In this document: piece after piece, positions 24,886 to 32,073 of the stretch
How positions within the stretch are numbered: position 1 is the first letter of the stretch
Layout of the letters: each line of letters begins with the position of its first letter
NCBI GenBank assembly: GCA_017410585.1
Contig: JAFQQM010000053.1
Coordinates: forward strand, 1-33,872
DNA length: 33,872 nucleotides
Origin: Clostridia bacterium
Lineage (GTDB): Bacteria > Bacillota > Clostridia > Oscillospirales > Acutalibacteraceae
Direction of reading: 5' to 3'
Made by a program: the position numbers and the translations under genes
The notes under the pieces: model-generated
The model's database searches: none
Told to the model about the DNA's origin: nothing
The model's input: the letters and a program-made list of their open reading frames with translations, nothing else

Positions 24886-25341
24886 ATGCAATTCGAAGTC
24901 GGTTCCATCGTAGAAGGCAAAGTCACAAGCATCACCAATTTCGGCGCGTTCGTGGAACTTCCGGAAAACGCCACCGGTATGGTGCACATTTCGGAAGTCG
25001 CATCCACCTATGTTCGGGAAATTCGCGAGTTCCTTACCGAAGGCCAGACCGTCAAGGTCAAGGTCATTAACATCGCACCGGACGGCAAGATCGCCCTTTC
25101 CATCAAGAAAGCCGCCGAAGCGCCTGCCCGCCGTCAACCGCGGCAACCGGCCCCGGTCTCCCACCGACCGGGCGATTTCGAATGGCGTCCAACCAAGAAC
25201 GCCAGTTCGGATTTCGAAGATATGATGAGCAAGTTTAAAGCGACCAGCGACGAGAAGATATCCGATCTCAAGCGATCGCACGACGGGAGATATGGTGGCT
25301 TTTCCCGTGGCCGCGGCAACCGCGGTAATCAAGATCTGTAA
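24886..25341 (+). CDS. yabR: S1-domain RNA-binding protein (YabR-like)
   Basis: This 151-residue protein has one S1 OB-fold in residues 1-75 (VGSIVEGKVTSITNFGAFVE, MVHISEVASTYV, GQTVKVKVINIAPDGKIALS). A low-complexity, basic C-terminal tail ends in RYGGFSRGRGNRGNQ, an RGG-like RNA-binding stretch. YabR homologues follow divIC in many Bacillota, and the precise RNA target is unknown. GGAGG lies 13 bases before the ATG, longer than usual. A terminator follows directly. Confidence 0.92.
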   Translation: MQFEVGSIVEGKVTSITNFGAFVELPENATGMVHISEVASTYVREIREFLTEGQTVKVKVINIAPDGKIALSIKKAAEAPARRQPRQPAPVSHRPGDFEWRPTKNASSDFEDMMSKFKATSDEKISDLKRSHDGRYGGFSRGRGNRGNQDL

Positions 25342-25346
25342 CGTTT

Positions 25347-25376
25347 AAGCCACCGCAACCTCTGCGGTGGCTTTTT
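25347..25376 (+). terminator. Terminator after yabR
   Basis: A perfect 11-bp stem (25347-25357 with 25363-25373) has a five-base loop and a T-tract (25372-25377). A second small hairpin with a GTAA loop (25378-25393) follows. No clear promoter was seen before the CofE-like gene. Confidence 0.9.
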
Positions 25377-25422
25377 TCGGTGGGTAACCACCGGACCGTC
25401 TGCAAAAGAAAGGAAGACTATT

Positions 25423-26622
25423 ATGTCCGAAAACATCCGTTTGGTCGGTACCGTATCCCGCGGTATCCGCTGCCCCATCATCCGCGAAGGGGATGACCTT
25501 GCCGCCATTGTGGCAGACAGTGTGCTGGCGGCCGCCGACAGCGAAGGATTTTCGCTGCGTGACCGCGACGTCATCTCCATCACCGAATCCATCGTGGCTC
25601 GCGCGCAAGGCAACTACGCCTCCGTCGACGCCATCGCCGAAGACGTCAAAGCCAAACTGGGCGGCGACACCGTCGGCGTCATCTTCCCCATCCTCTCGCG
25701 TAACCGATTTGCGGTATGCCTGCGCGGTATTGCCAAGGGTTGCAAAAAGATCGTGCTGATGCTCAGTTATCCGTCCGACGAGGTGGGAAACTCGCTGGCA
25801 ACCTACGATCTCATTGACGAGGCAGGCATCAACCCGTATTCGGACGTGCTGTCGCTTGCCCGTTACCGCGAGGTATTCGGCGTACAAAAACTGGAATTCA
25901 CCGGCGTAGACTACGTCCAGTATTACGCCGATCTCATCCGCGAGGCGGGTGCGGAAGTGGAGGTCATTTTCGCCAACCAGCCCAAAGCGATCCTCGATTA
26001 TGCGGATCACATCCTCACCTGCGACATCCACACCCGTGCGCGTACCAAGCGGTTGCTCAAGGCGGCCGGCGCCAAGGTGGTCTGCGGGTTGGATGATATC
26101 CTCAACGAGCCGGTAAACGGCAGTGGTTGCAACGAACTGTACGGTCTGCTCGGCTCCAACAAGTCGACCGAAACCACCATCAAGTTGTTTCCGCGGGAAT
26201 GTCAGGAGTTGGTGCTGGATATTCAGCAACGTATTCTGGAAGCGACCGGCAAGCACGTCGAAGTGATGGTCTACGGCGACGGCGCCTTCAAAGACCCGAA
26301 AGGCAAGATCTGGGAGTTGGCCGATCCGGTGGTCTCCCCTGCTTTTACCGACGGTCTGATCGGCACGCCGAACGAACTGAAACTCAAGTATCTCGCCGAC
26401 AACGATTTCAAAGATCTCTCCGGCGAGGCCTTAAAAGAGGCGATTTCTGCCAGCATCCGCAAAAAGGATGGCGATCTGGTGGGCAATATGGCGGCTCAAG
26501 GCACCACCCCGCGGCAGTTGACCGATCTCATCGGTTCGCTGTGCGATCTGACCAGCGGTTCCGGTGACAAAGGCACGCCGGTGGTGCTGGTGCAAGGATA
26601 TTTCGACAACTACACGAACTAA
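25423..26622 (+). CDS. Coenzyme F420-0:L-glutamate ligase-like (CofE-family) protein
   Basis: This 399-residue protein contains the F420_ligase fold: PIIREGDDLAAIVADSVLAA, DRDVISITESIVARAQGNY (the metal/GTP-binding region), GVIFPILSRNRFAVCLRGIA and later VMVYGDGAFKDPKGKIWELA. Archaeal CofE is about 250 residues, so this is a longer Bacillota branch with an extra middle region. True CofE adds glutamates to F420-0. Clostridia of this type are not known to make F420, and no F420 gene is near, so the substrate is unknown. A ribosome binding site AAAGGAAG precedes the ATG. It is 18 bases upstream of guaA and is probably co-transcribed. Confidence 0.8.
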   Translation: MSENIRLVGTVSRGIRCPIIREGDDLAAIVADSVLAAADSEGFSLRDRDVISITESIVARAQGNYASVDAIAEDVKAKLGGDTVGVIFPILSRNRFAVCLRGIAKGCKKIVLMLSYPSDEVGNSLATYDLIDEAGINPYSDVLSLARYREVFGVQKLEFTGVDYVQYYADLIREAGAEVEVIFANQPKAILDYADHILTCDIHTRARTKRLLKAAGAKVVCGLDDILNEPVNGSGCNELYGLLGSNKSTETTIKLFPRECQELVLDIQQRILEATGKHVEVMVYGDGAFKDPKGKIWELADPVVSPAFTDGLIGTPNELKLKYLADNDFKDLSGEALKEAISASIRKKDGDLVGNMAAQGTTPRQLTDLIGSLCDLTSGSGDKGTPVVLVQGYFDNYTN

Positions 26623-26640
26623 AAGGCGGAGGGTTATACT

Positions 26641-27621
26641 ATGGAGATCATCAAACGTCCTGACAATATGGAGCGTATCACCACCGCCGAACTGGCGAAG
26701 GCGTTTATTGAGGAACAAATCGGCGCGATCCGACAGCAGGTCGGTAACAAAAAGGTGCTGTTGGCGCTGTCCGGCGGCGTAGATTCGTCGGTGGTGGCGG
26801 CGTTGCTTATCAAAGCCATCGGCAAGCAGTTGGTGTGCGTGCACGTCAATCACGGATTGATGCGCAAAGGCGAAAGCGAACAAGTGATCGAGGTGTTCGG
26901 CAAGGAATTGGACGCCAATCTCATCTACATTGACGCGACCGACCGGTTTCTCGATCTGCTCGCCGGCGTAGCCGAGCCGGAAAAGAAGCGCAAGATCATC
27001 GGCAACGAATTTATCAAGGTGTTTGACGAGGAAGCCCGCAAACTGGAAGGCATCGAATTCCTCGCACAAGGTACCATTTATCCCGATATTTTGGAAAGTG
27101 ACGGCGTCAAGGCGCATCACAACGTCGGCGGTCTGCCGGAAGAGATGCAGTTTGAACTGGTCGAGCCGGTCAAACTGCTGTACAAAGACGAAGTTCGTGT
27201 GGTTGGCGAAGCGTTGGGCCTCCCCCATACGATGGTCTACCGTCAGCCGTTCCCCGGTCCGGGTCTCGGCGTGCGGTGCTTAGGCGCGATCACCCGCGAC
27301 CGTCTGCATGCACTGCGCGAGGCGGATGCTATCCTGCGGGAAGAATTCGATAACTGCGGCTTGGCGGAGAAGGTGTGGCAGTATTTCATTGCCGTGCCGG
27401 ATATGAAGAGCGTCGGCGTTCGCGACGGCAAACGTTACGAGGGTTGGCCGGCTATCATCCGTGCGGTGAACACCACCGACGCGATGAGCGCCACCATTGA
27501 GGAGATCCCGTATGCGGTGCTTCACCGCATCTCCGACCGCATCACCGCCGAGGTGGACGGCATCAACCGCGTCCTCTACGACCTTACGAAAAAACCCGTG
27601 GGAACTATTGAGTGGGAATAA
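26641..27621 (+). CDS. guaA: GMP synthase ATP-pyrophosphatase subunit, no glutaminase domain
   Basis: This protein aminates XMP to GMP. It is 326 residues instead of about 510 because the N-terminal glutamine amidotransferase is absent. The PP-loop SGGVDS lies at residues 44-49. VHVNHGLMRKGE, AHHNVGGLPEEM and the C-terminal dimerisation segment ending KKPVGTIEWE are typical. GGAGGG precedes ATG 26641, so this is a designed start and not a truncation. The usual IKSHHN region reads DGVKAHHN and is a few residues shorter. Split GMP synthases are normal in archaea. Here ammonia must come from a separate amidotransferase or free NH4+. Its final 12 bases act as the probable left attachment site of the following island. 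Confidence 0.93.
   Translation: MEIIKRPDNMERITTAELAKAFIEEQIGAIRQQVGNKKVLLALSGGVDSSVVAALLIKAIGKQLVCVHVNHGLMRKGESEQVIEVFGKELDANLIYIDATDRFLDLLAGVAEPEKKRKIIGNEFIKVFDEEARKLEGIEFLAQGTIYPDILESDGVKAHHNVGGLPEEMQFELVEPVKLLYKDEVRVVGEALGLPHTMVYRQPFPGPGLGVRCLGAITRDRLHALREADAILREEFDNCGLAEKVWQYFIAVPDMKSVGVRDGKRYEGWPAIIRAVNTTDAMSATIEEIPYAVLHRISDRITAEVDGINRVLYDLTKKPVGTIEWE
27610..27621 (+). repeat. Probable attL: guaA 3' end (core copy 1)
   Basis: The last 12 bases of guaA, GAGTGGGAATAA, encode Glu-Trp-Glu-stop. Two related copies lie at 29246 and 32038. The 3' end of guaA is a described integration hotspot for genomic islands. Confidence 0.65.
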
Positions 27622-27636
27622 TTGAGTAAGGCTTAT

Positions 27637-27671
27637 AAGTGGATTGGAAGCCTTATTCCAAGCCACTTTTT
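27637..27671 (+). terminator. Terminator after guaA, island side
   Basis: AAGTGGATTGGAA (27637-27649) pairs with TTCCAAGCCACTT (27656-27668) with one mismatch, followed by T residues to 27671. TAAGGCTT (27628-27635) can instead pair with AAGCCTTA (27648-27655), which would break the terminator. Confidence 0.75.
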
Positions 27672-27713
27672 GCAGATTGCCCTGCAGATCATAAAAGCAT
27701 AGGGGAATTTGGC

Positions 27714-29057
27714 ATGAAACATAAAATTTTGAACCGTTATCCGATCGGAAACCCGCACCGCAAATGGACACAGGATCATTTCATACTTTCTCAGTTCAAG
27801 GCGCACGGAAACAATATGCGCAAGCACATCAAGGCCTGTGCTGACGTTGGCTTCGATACCGTTGAACTCGGTTGGGCATCGGACGAGCAGGCAGATGCCG
27901 CAGTTCAGCTTTGCGAGCAATTCGGTCTCAGCCTCATCTACCAGAATATGAGCCGCTTTGGCGGTGCCTGGGACAGAGATCCGATAGGCGGAAACCATGG
28001 TCCATATTACTCGAATATGTATCAAAGTATGGTCGAAAGAGGCTCGTGGAAAGAAAGTTCCTTCAGAGGCGAGACTGACATTCGCAAGGTAATTGCAGAA
28101 AAAAGAAAATGGAATTCTGTTGTCGGCTATTACGTTTGGGATGAGCCCTTTTTTGAGGAGCAGTTTAAGATCTGCCGCAAGCTGACCGATGACTGCGAGA
28201 ACGAGGATGCGTCGGCTTTGCCGTTTACGGTTGCCAATCCCAGCTACAATCCCTATTTTCACTGGGATGATAACGCTTTCCCCGCCTACGTCGAGCGCTT
28301 TGCCGATATTATTGATCCACCTGTTCTCTCTTTTGACTATTATCCGATAGGCACTCCCGAGCAAAACGAGGAGGCTCAGCTCGACAACTCGCCGATGTGG
28401 TGCGATCTTGCCGCAGTTAAGCGCATCGCTGACTCGCGTAAAATGCCTTTTTGGTTTTATTACCAGGGTGTGAATTTACATAAAGTGCCCCTCTTTACCT
28501 TCCCGATGATCCGTCTGTCGATGTACGCGGGAGCGATGCACGGGGCAAAAGCGCTCCAGCACTACTGCGCAACCAATGCCATCGTCGATGATGACGGAAA
28601 TCGTCTACCCTTTTTCGAACCACAAAAACAGGTAAACGCAGAATTCAAAGCACTTGGTGATACGCTGATGGCTCTTGAATGTAAGCACGTGTTCCACGAC
28701 GATGCCTGCCTTCCGGACTTTGAGCCGATGAAGCAATACGCCGAGCCACTCTCTGACAGCACATTTCTTCAGGGTAAGCTTCCCTATCGCACTTCTGTCG
28801 GTGAGTTTGGCGATTCCTATGGCAATCGCTATATGATGGTACTCAACCGTGACTATCTTTCCGATAAGACCGTTACGCTGAAACTCAACAAATGCTACCG
28901 TATTTATGAAGTATGCCGTAACGACGGTCTGCAATACGTTAAAAACGATTGTACCAATATGCTTTCGCTTCACCTGGAGGCAGGCGATGCCACGCTACTT
29001 CGTCTTCAGCCTGCCGAGGAAGAGGCATTTACCGTTGAATATAGACTGGTAAAATAA
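27714..29057 (+). CDS. Putative glycoside hydrolase-like TIM-barrel protein
   Basis: I cannot name the family of this 447-residue protein. Features point to a clan GH-A-like barrel. A beta-alpha start reads ACADVGFDTVELGWASDEQ. YYVWDEPFFEEQF has D143-E144-P, the usual acid/base glutamate setting of GH-A enzymes. Later come LSFDYYPIGTPEQ and FWFYYQGVNLHK, with many Trp/Tyr residues as in sugar clefts. The last 90 residues (RYMMVLNRDYLSDKTVTLKL onwards) resemble a beta-sandwich closing domain. No signal peptide is present, so it acts in the cytoplasm, probably on imported oligosaccharides. The ATG at 27714 has AGGGGAA upstream. Nearby AraC and MFS genes fit sugar use. Confidence 0.6.
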   Translation: MKHKILNRYPIGNPHRKWTQDHFILSQFKAHGNNMRKHIKACADVGFDTVELGWASDEQADAAVQLCEQFGLSLIYQNMSRFGGAWDRDPIGGNHGPYYSNMYQSMVERGSWKESSFRGETDIRKVIAEKRKWNSVVGYYVWDEPFFEEQFKICRKLTDDCENEDASALPFTVANPSYNPYFHWDDNAFPAYVERFADIIDPPVLSFDYYPIGTPEQNEEAQLDNSPMWCDLAAVKRIADSRKMPFWFYYQGVNLHKVPLFTFPMIRLSMYAGAMHGAKALQHYCATNAIVDDDGNRLPFFEPQKQVNAEFKALGDTLMALECKHVFHDDACLPDFEPMKQYAEPLSDSTFLQGKLPYRTSVGEFGDSYGNRYMMVLNRDYLSDKTVTLKLNKCYRIYEVCRNDGLQYVKNDCTNMLSLHLEAGDATLLRLQPAEEEAFTVEYRLVK

Positions 29058-29245
29058 GAACTTTGCGCATAATTCACAGAAAAGGATTTACGCTAAGTGA
29101 GAGGCAGAAGGCGGATGGTATCGACGATACCATTTTGATACCGTTTTTTCGTAGACTCCATAGATGAAGCGGAAAAAGGCGGTCAAATCCCCCGAAAAAC
29201 CGCGCAAAAAGACCTAAATTCACTCATTATAATGCTAATTTAAGC

Positions 29246-29257
29246 GAATGGGAGTAA
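29246..29257 (+). repeat. Guaa-end motif, middle copy (possible attachment site)
   Basis: GAATGGGAGTAA matches the guaA end at 10 of 12 positions and still encodes Glu-Trp-Glu-stop, with both differences being synonymous. It lies in a non-coding gap, where no coding constraint is expected. It may mark the junction between two inserted modules. Confidence 0.5.
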
Positions 29258-29282
29258 TACCAACCTAAGACGGTTTATCTAT

Positions 29283-29318
29283 AGTAGCAGACAATGGTCA
29301 TTGTCTGCTACTTTTTTA
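29283..29318 (+). terminator. Strong terminator in the middle of the island
   Basis: A perfect 14-bp dyad (29283-29296 with 29299-29312) is followed by a T-tract. It lies 25 bases after the middle guaA-end motif and 225 bases after the glycosidase-like gene. Confidence 0.85.
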
Positions 29319-29408
29319 TTATCATTATGATTTCGTGTACAATGATCATCCATAACCGAGCCGCAGAAATCGTAAACCACGATATAATTTATAACTAACC
29401 GAAGCACG

Positions 29409-29448
29409 GCGGCAGGGAGATTAACACCTCTCTGCCGCTAATTTTTTA
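29409..29448 (+). terminator. Hairpin with T-tract next to the AraC gene
   Basis: GCGGCAGGGAGA and TCTCTGCCGC form an imperfect stem (29409-29438), with a T-tract on the plus strand (29442-29447). In reverse complement it resembles the terminator after the MFS gene (31833-31862) at about 22 of 30 positions. Confidence 0.65.
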
Positions 29449-29471
29449 TTTGTAGCTTTTACAAAAACAAT

Positions 29472-30410
29472 TCAAAACGCAAATTGATTGAATGGATTAT
29501 CTATTGCTTCGGAACGCATCCATTTTTTATATTGAAGTGGTGTCATTTTATACTTTCGTAAAAATATTTTTCCAAAGTAACTTGAATCAGAAAATCCACA
29601 CTCTGAGGCAATTTGTGTCATTGATTTGTCGGTTTGTACCATTAAATGTATAGCTCGTGATAAACGATATTCAGTTAAATACTCAATAGGAGTTTTGCTT
29701 GTGTATTGGCGAAAACAACGAAAGCATCCACTTCGGCTTGCTTTGGCATACTTAGCAATCTCATCAATTTTTATATCTTCATTATAATGATTGTGAATAT
29801 AATTTAGTATAATTTTTGCCTTTCTCTCATCTTCCTGATCTATATTTTGTAATGAAAGCGTATCCTTGTTTTCTTGAAGATATGCCAAAGTCGAGCGCCA
29901 AATATTGCTAATATAGTCAATACATTTTAGTTCATAATCATAATTTTGTTTGCTATGTTCTATGAATATTTTTGTTAAATACTTCAAAATATCTTTGCTG
30001 TTTTTTTGAGAATCCGTTATTAGAAAACTCTTAACAGGAGACTGTAACACCGGAAGAAAAAACCTTCGATAAATTGTATTTCCTTCAGCGTTTGCAAATA
30101 TAGTAGGCAAAAAACTAACTGTATACACTTTGGCGTTATTTTGGCTAACCTGTGTGGCAAAATGAAGGGCATTGGCATTAACAAATATTGCTTCGCCTTG
30201 TTTGGCTTCTACATAGTGCCCTTCGATTGTGAACCCTACAATTCCGGATAAAACAACACAATACTCAAATTCATTATGCCAGTGATATGCCAAACTCTTA
30301 TTAATGAAGTTGCGAAAATTACCCGTCCATACAACTAAAGGGAATGTAGGATCAGTATATTCAAATAATTCTCTCATCGTATCGTTGAAGGAAAATTGAA
30401 CTTCAGTCAT
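29472..30410 (-). CDS. AraC-family transcriptional regulator
   Basis: This 312-residue regulator has an N-terminal cupin (about 25-110, with YHWHNEFEYCVVLSG and GEAIFVNANALHF) that should bind a sugar. The C-terminal double helix-turn-helix (about 205-300) contains IDEIAKYAKASRSGCFRCFR and the AraC signature SMTQIASECGFSDSSYFGKIF. It ends MTPLQYKKWM. The ATG at 30410 has AAGGAGA upstream. It is divergent from an MFS transporter across 127 AT-rich bases, the classic arrangement for a regulator of its own transporter. Codon use is strongly AT-rich. It belongs to island module 2. Confidence 0.93.
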   Translation of the reverse strand: MTEVQFSFNDTMRELFEYTDPTFPLVVWTGNFRNFINKSLAYHWHNEFEYCVVLSGIVGFTIEGHYVEAKQGEAIFVNANALHFATQVSQNNAKVYTVSFLPTIFANAEGNTIYRRFFLPVLQSPVKSFLITDSQKNSKDILKYLTKIFIEHSKQNYDYELKCIDYISNIWRSTLAYLQENKDTLSLQNIDQEDERKAKIILNYIHNHYNEDIKIDEIAKYAKASRSGCFRCFRQYTSKTPIEYLTEYRLSRAIHLMVQTDKSMTQIASECGFSDSSYFGKIFLRKYKMTPLQYKKWMRSEAIDNPFNQFAF

Positions 30411-30537
30411 AGCGGTCTCTCCTTATATTGACACTAAACTACCAAAAATAAAAAACAATTATCATAGAAAAATAAAATTATCGATATTATAATTATATAT
30501 TAGATAGGATTACAAGTCAATAATGAGGAGAGGAATT
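30411..30537. promoter_or_regulatory. Divergent AraC/MFS control region
   Basis: This very AT-rich gap must hold both promoters and the AraC operator. A TATAAT (30488-30493) lies 44 bases before the MFS ATG, but no good -35 box pairs with it, as is common for AraC-activated promoters. I could not define operator repeats with confidence. Confidence 0.5.
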
Positions 30538-31782
30538 ATGGAAAAACTCAAATATAAAAAAACCAAATTTACCTGTTATTTTACATATCTTGCAATGTCA
30601 TCGGTATTCAGCTTGCCGCCGTTATTATTTGCAACATTCAGAGAACTCTATGGCATATCATATACTTTGCTTGGAACACTGGTTCTTGTTAATTTCTGTA
30701 CTCAACTCGGAATTGACTTGATTTTCAGTTTTTTCAGCAAGCATTTTAATATTCACAAGACAATCCGGATTATGCCACTTGTAACCGCATCGGGTTTGTG
30801 CATTTATGCTCTGATCCCTACACTGTTTCCTCAGTATGCGTATGCCGGTCTTATTATTGGAACGGTTCTCTTCTCAGTTGCTGCCGGGCTTGGCGAAGTA
30901 TTGATCAGCCCCACCGTTGCAGCACTGCCCTCCGAAACGCCCGACAAGGATATGAGTATTCTTCATTCTCTTTATGGGTACGGTCTGGTAGGTGTTGTAC
31001 TGATTAGCACCTTGTTTCTTAAATTTCTTGGAAATGAGTATTGGATGTATCTGACATTTTTCTGGGCGGCTCTCCCTGTCATTGCTTCTATTCTGCTGTT
31101 CACCTCAAAACTGCCGAATATGAACGTTGACCACAATGAAGAAAAAGCTATTAAATCCACATACAGAACAAAGGGGATCTTCCTCTGCATGGCGTGTATT
31201 TTCCTCGGTGCCTGTGCCGAGAACACCATGTCAAACTGGATTTCCGTTTATACGGAAAATGCACTTCACATTCCTAAAATGTGGGGAGACCTTTTCGGTA
31301 TGTGCTTATTCGCAGTACTCCTTGCTCTTACAAGAAGCGCTTATGCAAAGTTTGGTAAAAACATCTCCCGTGTCCTGATGATGAGTATGCTCGGTGCTAT
31401 TGCCTGCTATGTTTTGGTTGGATTCTCATCCAATGCAGTTCTTTCTCTCGTCGGCTGTGTTTTGACTGGTATTTGCACATCAATGCTGTGGCCAGGAACT
31501 TTGATTCTTATGGAAGAAAAAATTCCTGCTGTCGGTGTATCTGCTTATGCTTTGATGGCGGCAGGTGGCGACTTCGGCGCTTCATTTGCACCTCAGACAA
31601 TGGGAATTATCGTTGATAAAATTTCCGCTACTGAATGGGCACAGACTTTTGGGAACAGTTTATCTTTGGCTCCGGAGCAGGTAGGATTTAAGGTCGGTAT
31701 GCTGATCGCAGCTATTTTCCCGATTTTAGGTGTACTTCTTTTGTTGTACATGAAGAAGTTTTTTAAGAGTGATATAAAATAA
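30538..31782 (+). CDS. MFS transporter, sugar-permease-like
   Basis: This 414-residue protein has twelve hydrophobic helices in two six-helix halves, separated by a polar loop near residues 200-220 (NVDHNEEKAIKSTYRTKG). It lacks the strong sugar-porter motifs, and its overall pattern (GLGEVLISPTVAALPSE, ENTMSNWISVYTEN, SMLWPGTLILMEE) is closest to the FucP/BcrR-like 'sugar MFS' group. The substrate is likely a monosaccharide or short glycoside, controlled by the divergent AraC protein and possibly cleaved by the glycosidase-like protein. That link is inference. ATG 30538 follows GAGGAGAGG. The upstream ATG at 30523 lies in the leader. Confidence 0.85.
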   Translation: MEKLKYKKTKFTCYFTYLAMSSVFSLPPLLFATFRELYGISYTLLGTLVLVNFCTQLGIDLIFSFFSKHFNIHKTIRIMPLVTASGLCIYALIPTLFPQYAYAGLIIGTVLFSVAAGLGEVLISPTVAALPSETPDKDMSILHSLYGYGLVGVVLISTLFLKFLGNEYWMYLTFFWAALPVIASILLFTSKLPNMNVDHNEEKAIKSTYRTKGIFLCMACIFLGACAENTMSNWISVYTENALHIPKMWGDLFGMCLFAVLLALTRSAYAKFGKNISRVLMMSMLGAIACYVLVGFSSNAVLSLVGCVLTGICTSMLWPGTLILMEEKIPAVGVSAYALMAAGGDFGASFAPQTMGIIVDKISATEWAQTFGNSLSLAPEQVGFKVGMLIAAIFPILGVLLLLYMKKFFKSDIK

Positions 31783-31830
31783 GTTAGCTGGTTCAGTTAA
31801 ATGAAACACAAATATTATTTACGGTTAACA

Positions 31831-31867
31831 AAGCGGCAAAGAGGTTGATAATTCTTTGCCGCTTTTT
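31831..31867 (+). terminator. Terminator after the MFS gene
   Basis: AAGCGGCAAAGA (31831-31842) pairs perfectly with TCTTTGCCGCTT (31853-31864), followed by T residues. Confidence 0.87.
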
Positions 31868-31876
31868 CAAAAAAAC

Positions 31877-31905
31877 TTGAAATATTGGAGTAATTAGTGT
31901 ATAAT
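31877..31905 (+). promoter_or_regulatory. Promoter inside the island right end
   Basis: TTGAAA (31877-31882) and a perfect TATAAT (31900-31905) have a 17-base spacer. It is the only clear promoter upstream of mgsA, giving a leader of about 190 bases. It lies on the island side of the third motif, so either the island supplies mgsA's promoter or it served a lost island gene. Confidence 0.7.
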
Positions 31906-32037
31906 ACCTTTGTCAGCGTGGCAACACTATGGCAACAAAAAATCTGATAGTCCATACTATATGGATAATACAGATGTATGAGATACCACGAGCCAAACCG
32001 CCTATACAAAATTGTTTAGGTTATCTTTTTCGGGAGC

Positions 32038-32049
32038 GAGTGGGAGTGA
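32038..32049 (+). repeat. Probable attR: guaA-end motif, right copy
   Basis: GAGTGGGAGTGA matches the guaA end at 10 of 12 positions and encodes Glu-Trp-Glu-stop with a TGA stop. A terminator-like hairpin begins three bases later, as expected if this was the original guaA 3' end before insertion. Confidence 0.55.
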
Positions 32050-32052
32050 GAT

Positions 32053-32073
32053 AAGACCGAAAAGCGGTCTTTT
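32053..32073 (+). terminator. Short terminator-like hairpin before mgsA
   Basis: AAGACCG (32053-32059) pairs with CGGTCTT (32065-32071), with a five-base loop and four T residues. It may be the displaced original guaA terminator, or an attenuator in the present mgsA leader. Confidence 0.55.

Larger units (their letters stand above)
29058..29471. other. Intergenic region with hairpins and a possible gene remnant
   Basis: These 414 bases hold no complete gene. In order they contain a small dyad ATGGTATC-GAC-GATACCAT (29115-29133) and an open stretch (29141-29244) reading FVDSIDEAEKGGQIPRKTAQ and on to a stop, with no start or ribosome binding site. The middle guaA-end motif (29246-29257), a strong terminator (29283-29318) and a second hairpin (29409-29438) follow. 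The open stretch may be the tail of a decayed gene, which I could not identify. Confidence 0.5.
27622..32049. mobile_element. Putative two-module genomic island at the guaA 3' end
   Basis: The segment begins right after guaA and ends at the third copy of the guaA-end motif. It is visibly more AT-rich than both flanks and contains accessory carbohydrate-type genes only. Module 1 (27622-29257) carries the glycosidase-like gene. Module 2 (29258-32049) carries the AraC regulator and MFS transporter. No integrase, relaxase or transposase frame remains. TGGCAAC repeats spaced one helical turn apart near the right end resemble recombinase arm sites. The element is therefore either decayed, mobilised in trans, or a past insertion. 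The boundaries are inferred from the repeated motif. Confidence 0.55.

Noticed and set aside
28081-28160. AT-rich island genes as a prophage or intact conjugative element
   Set aside because: No phage structural, relaxase, coupling or integrase gene is present between guaA and mgsA. Only metabolic cargo is visible.
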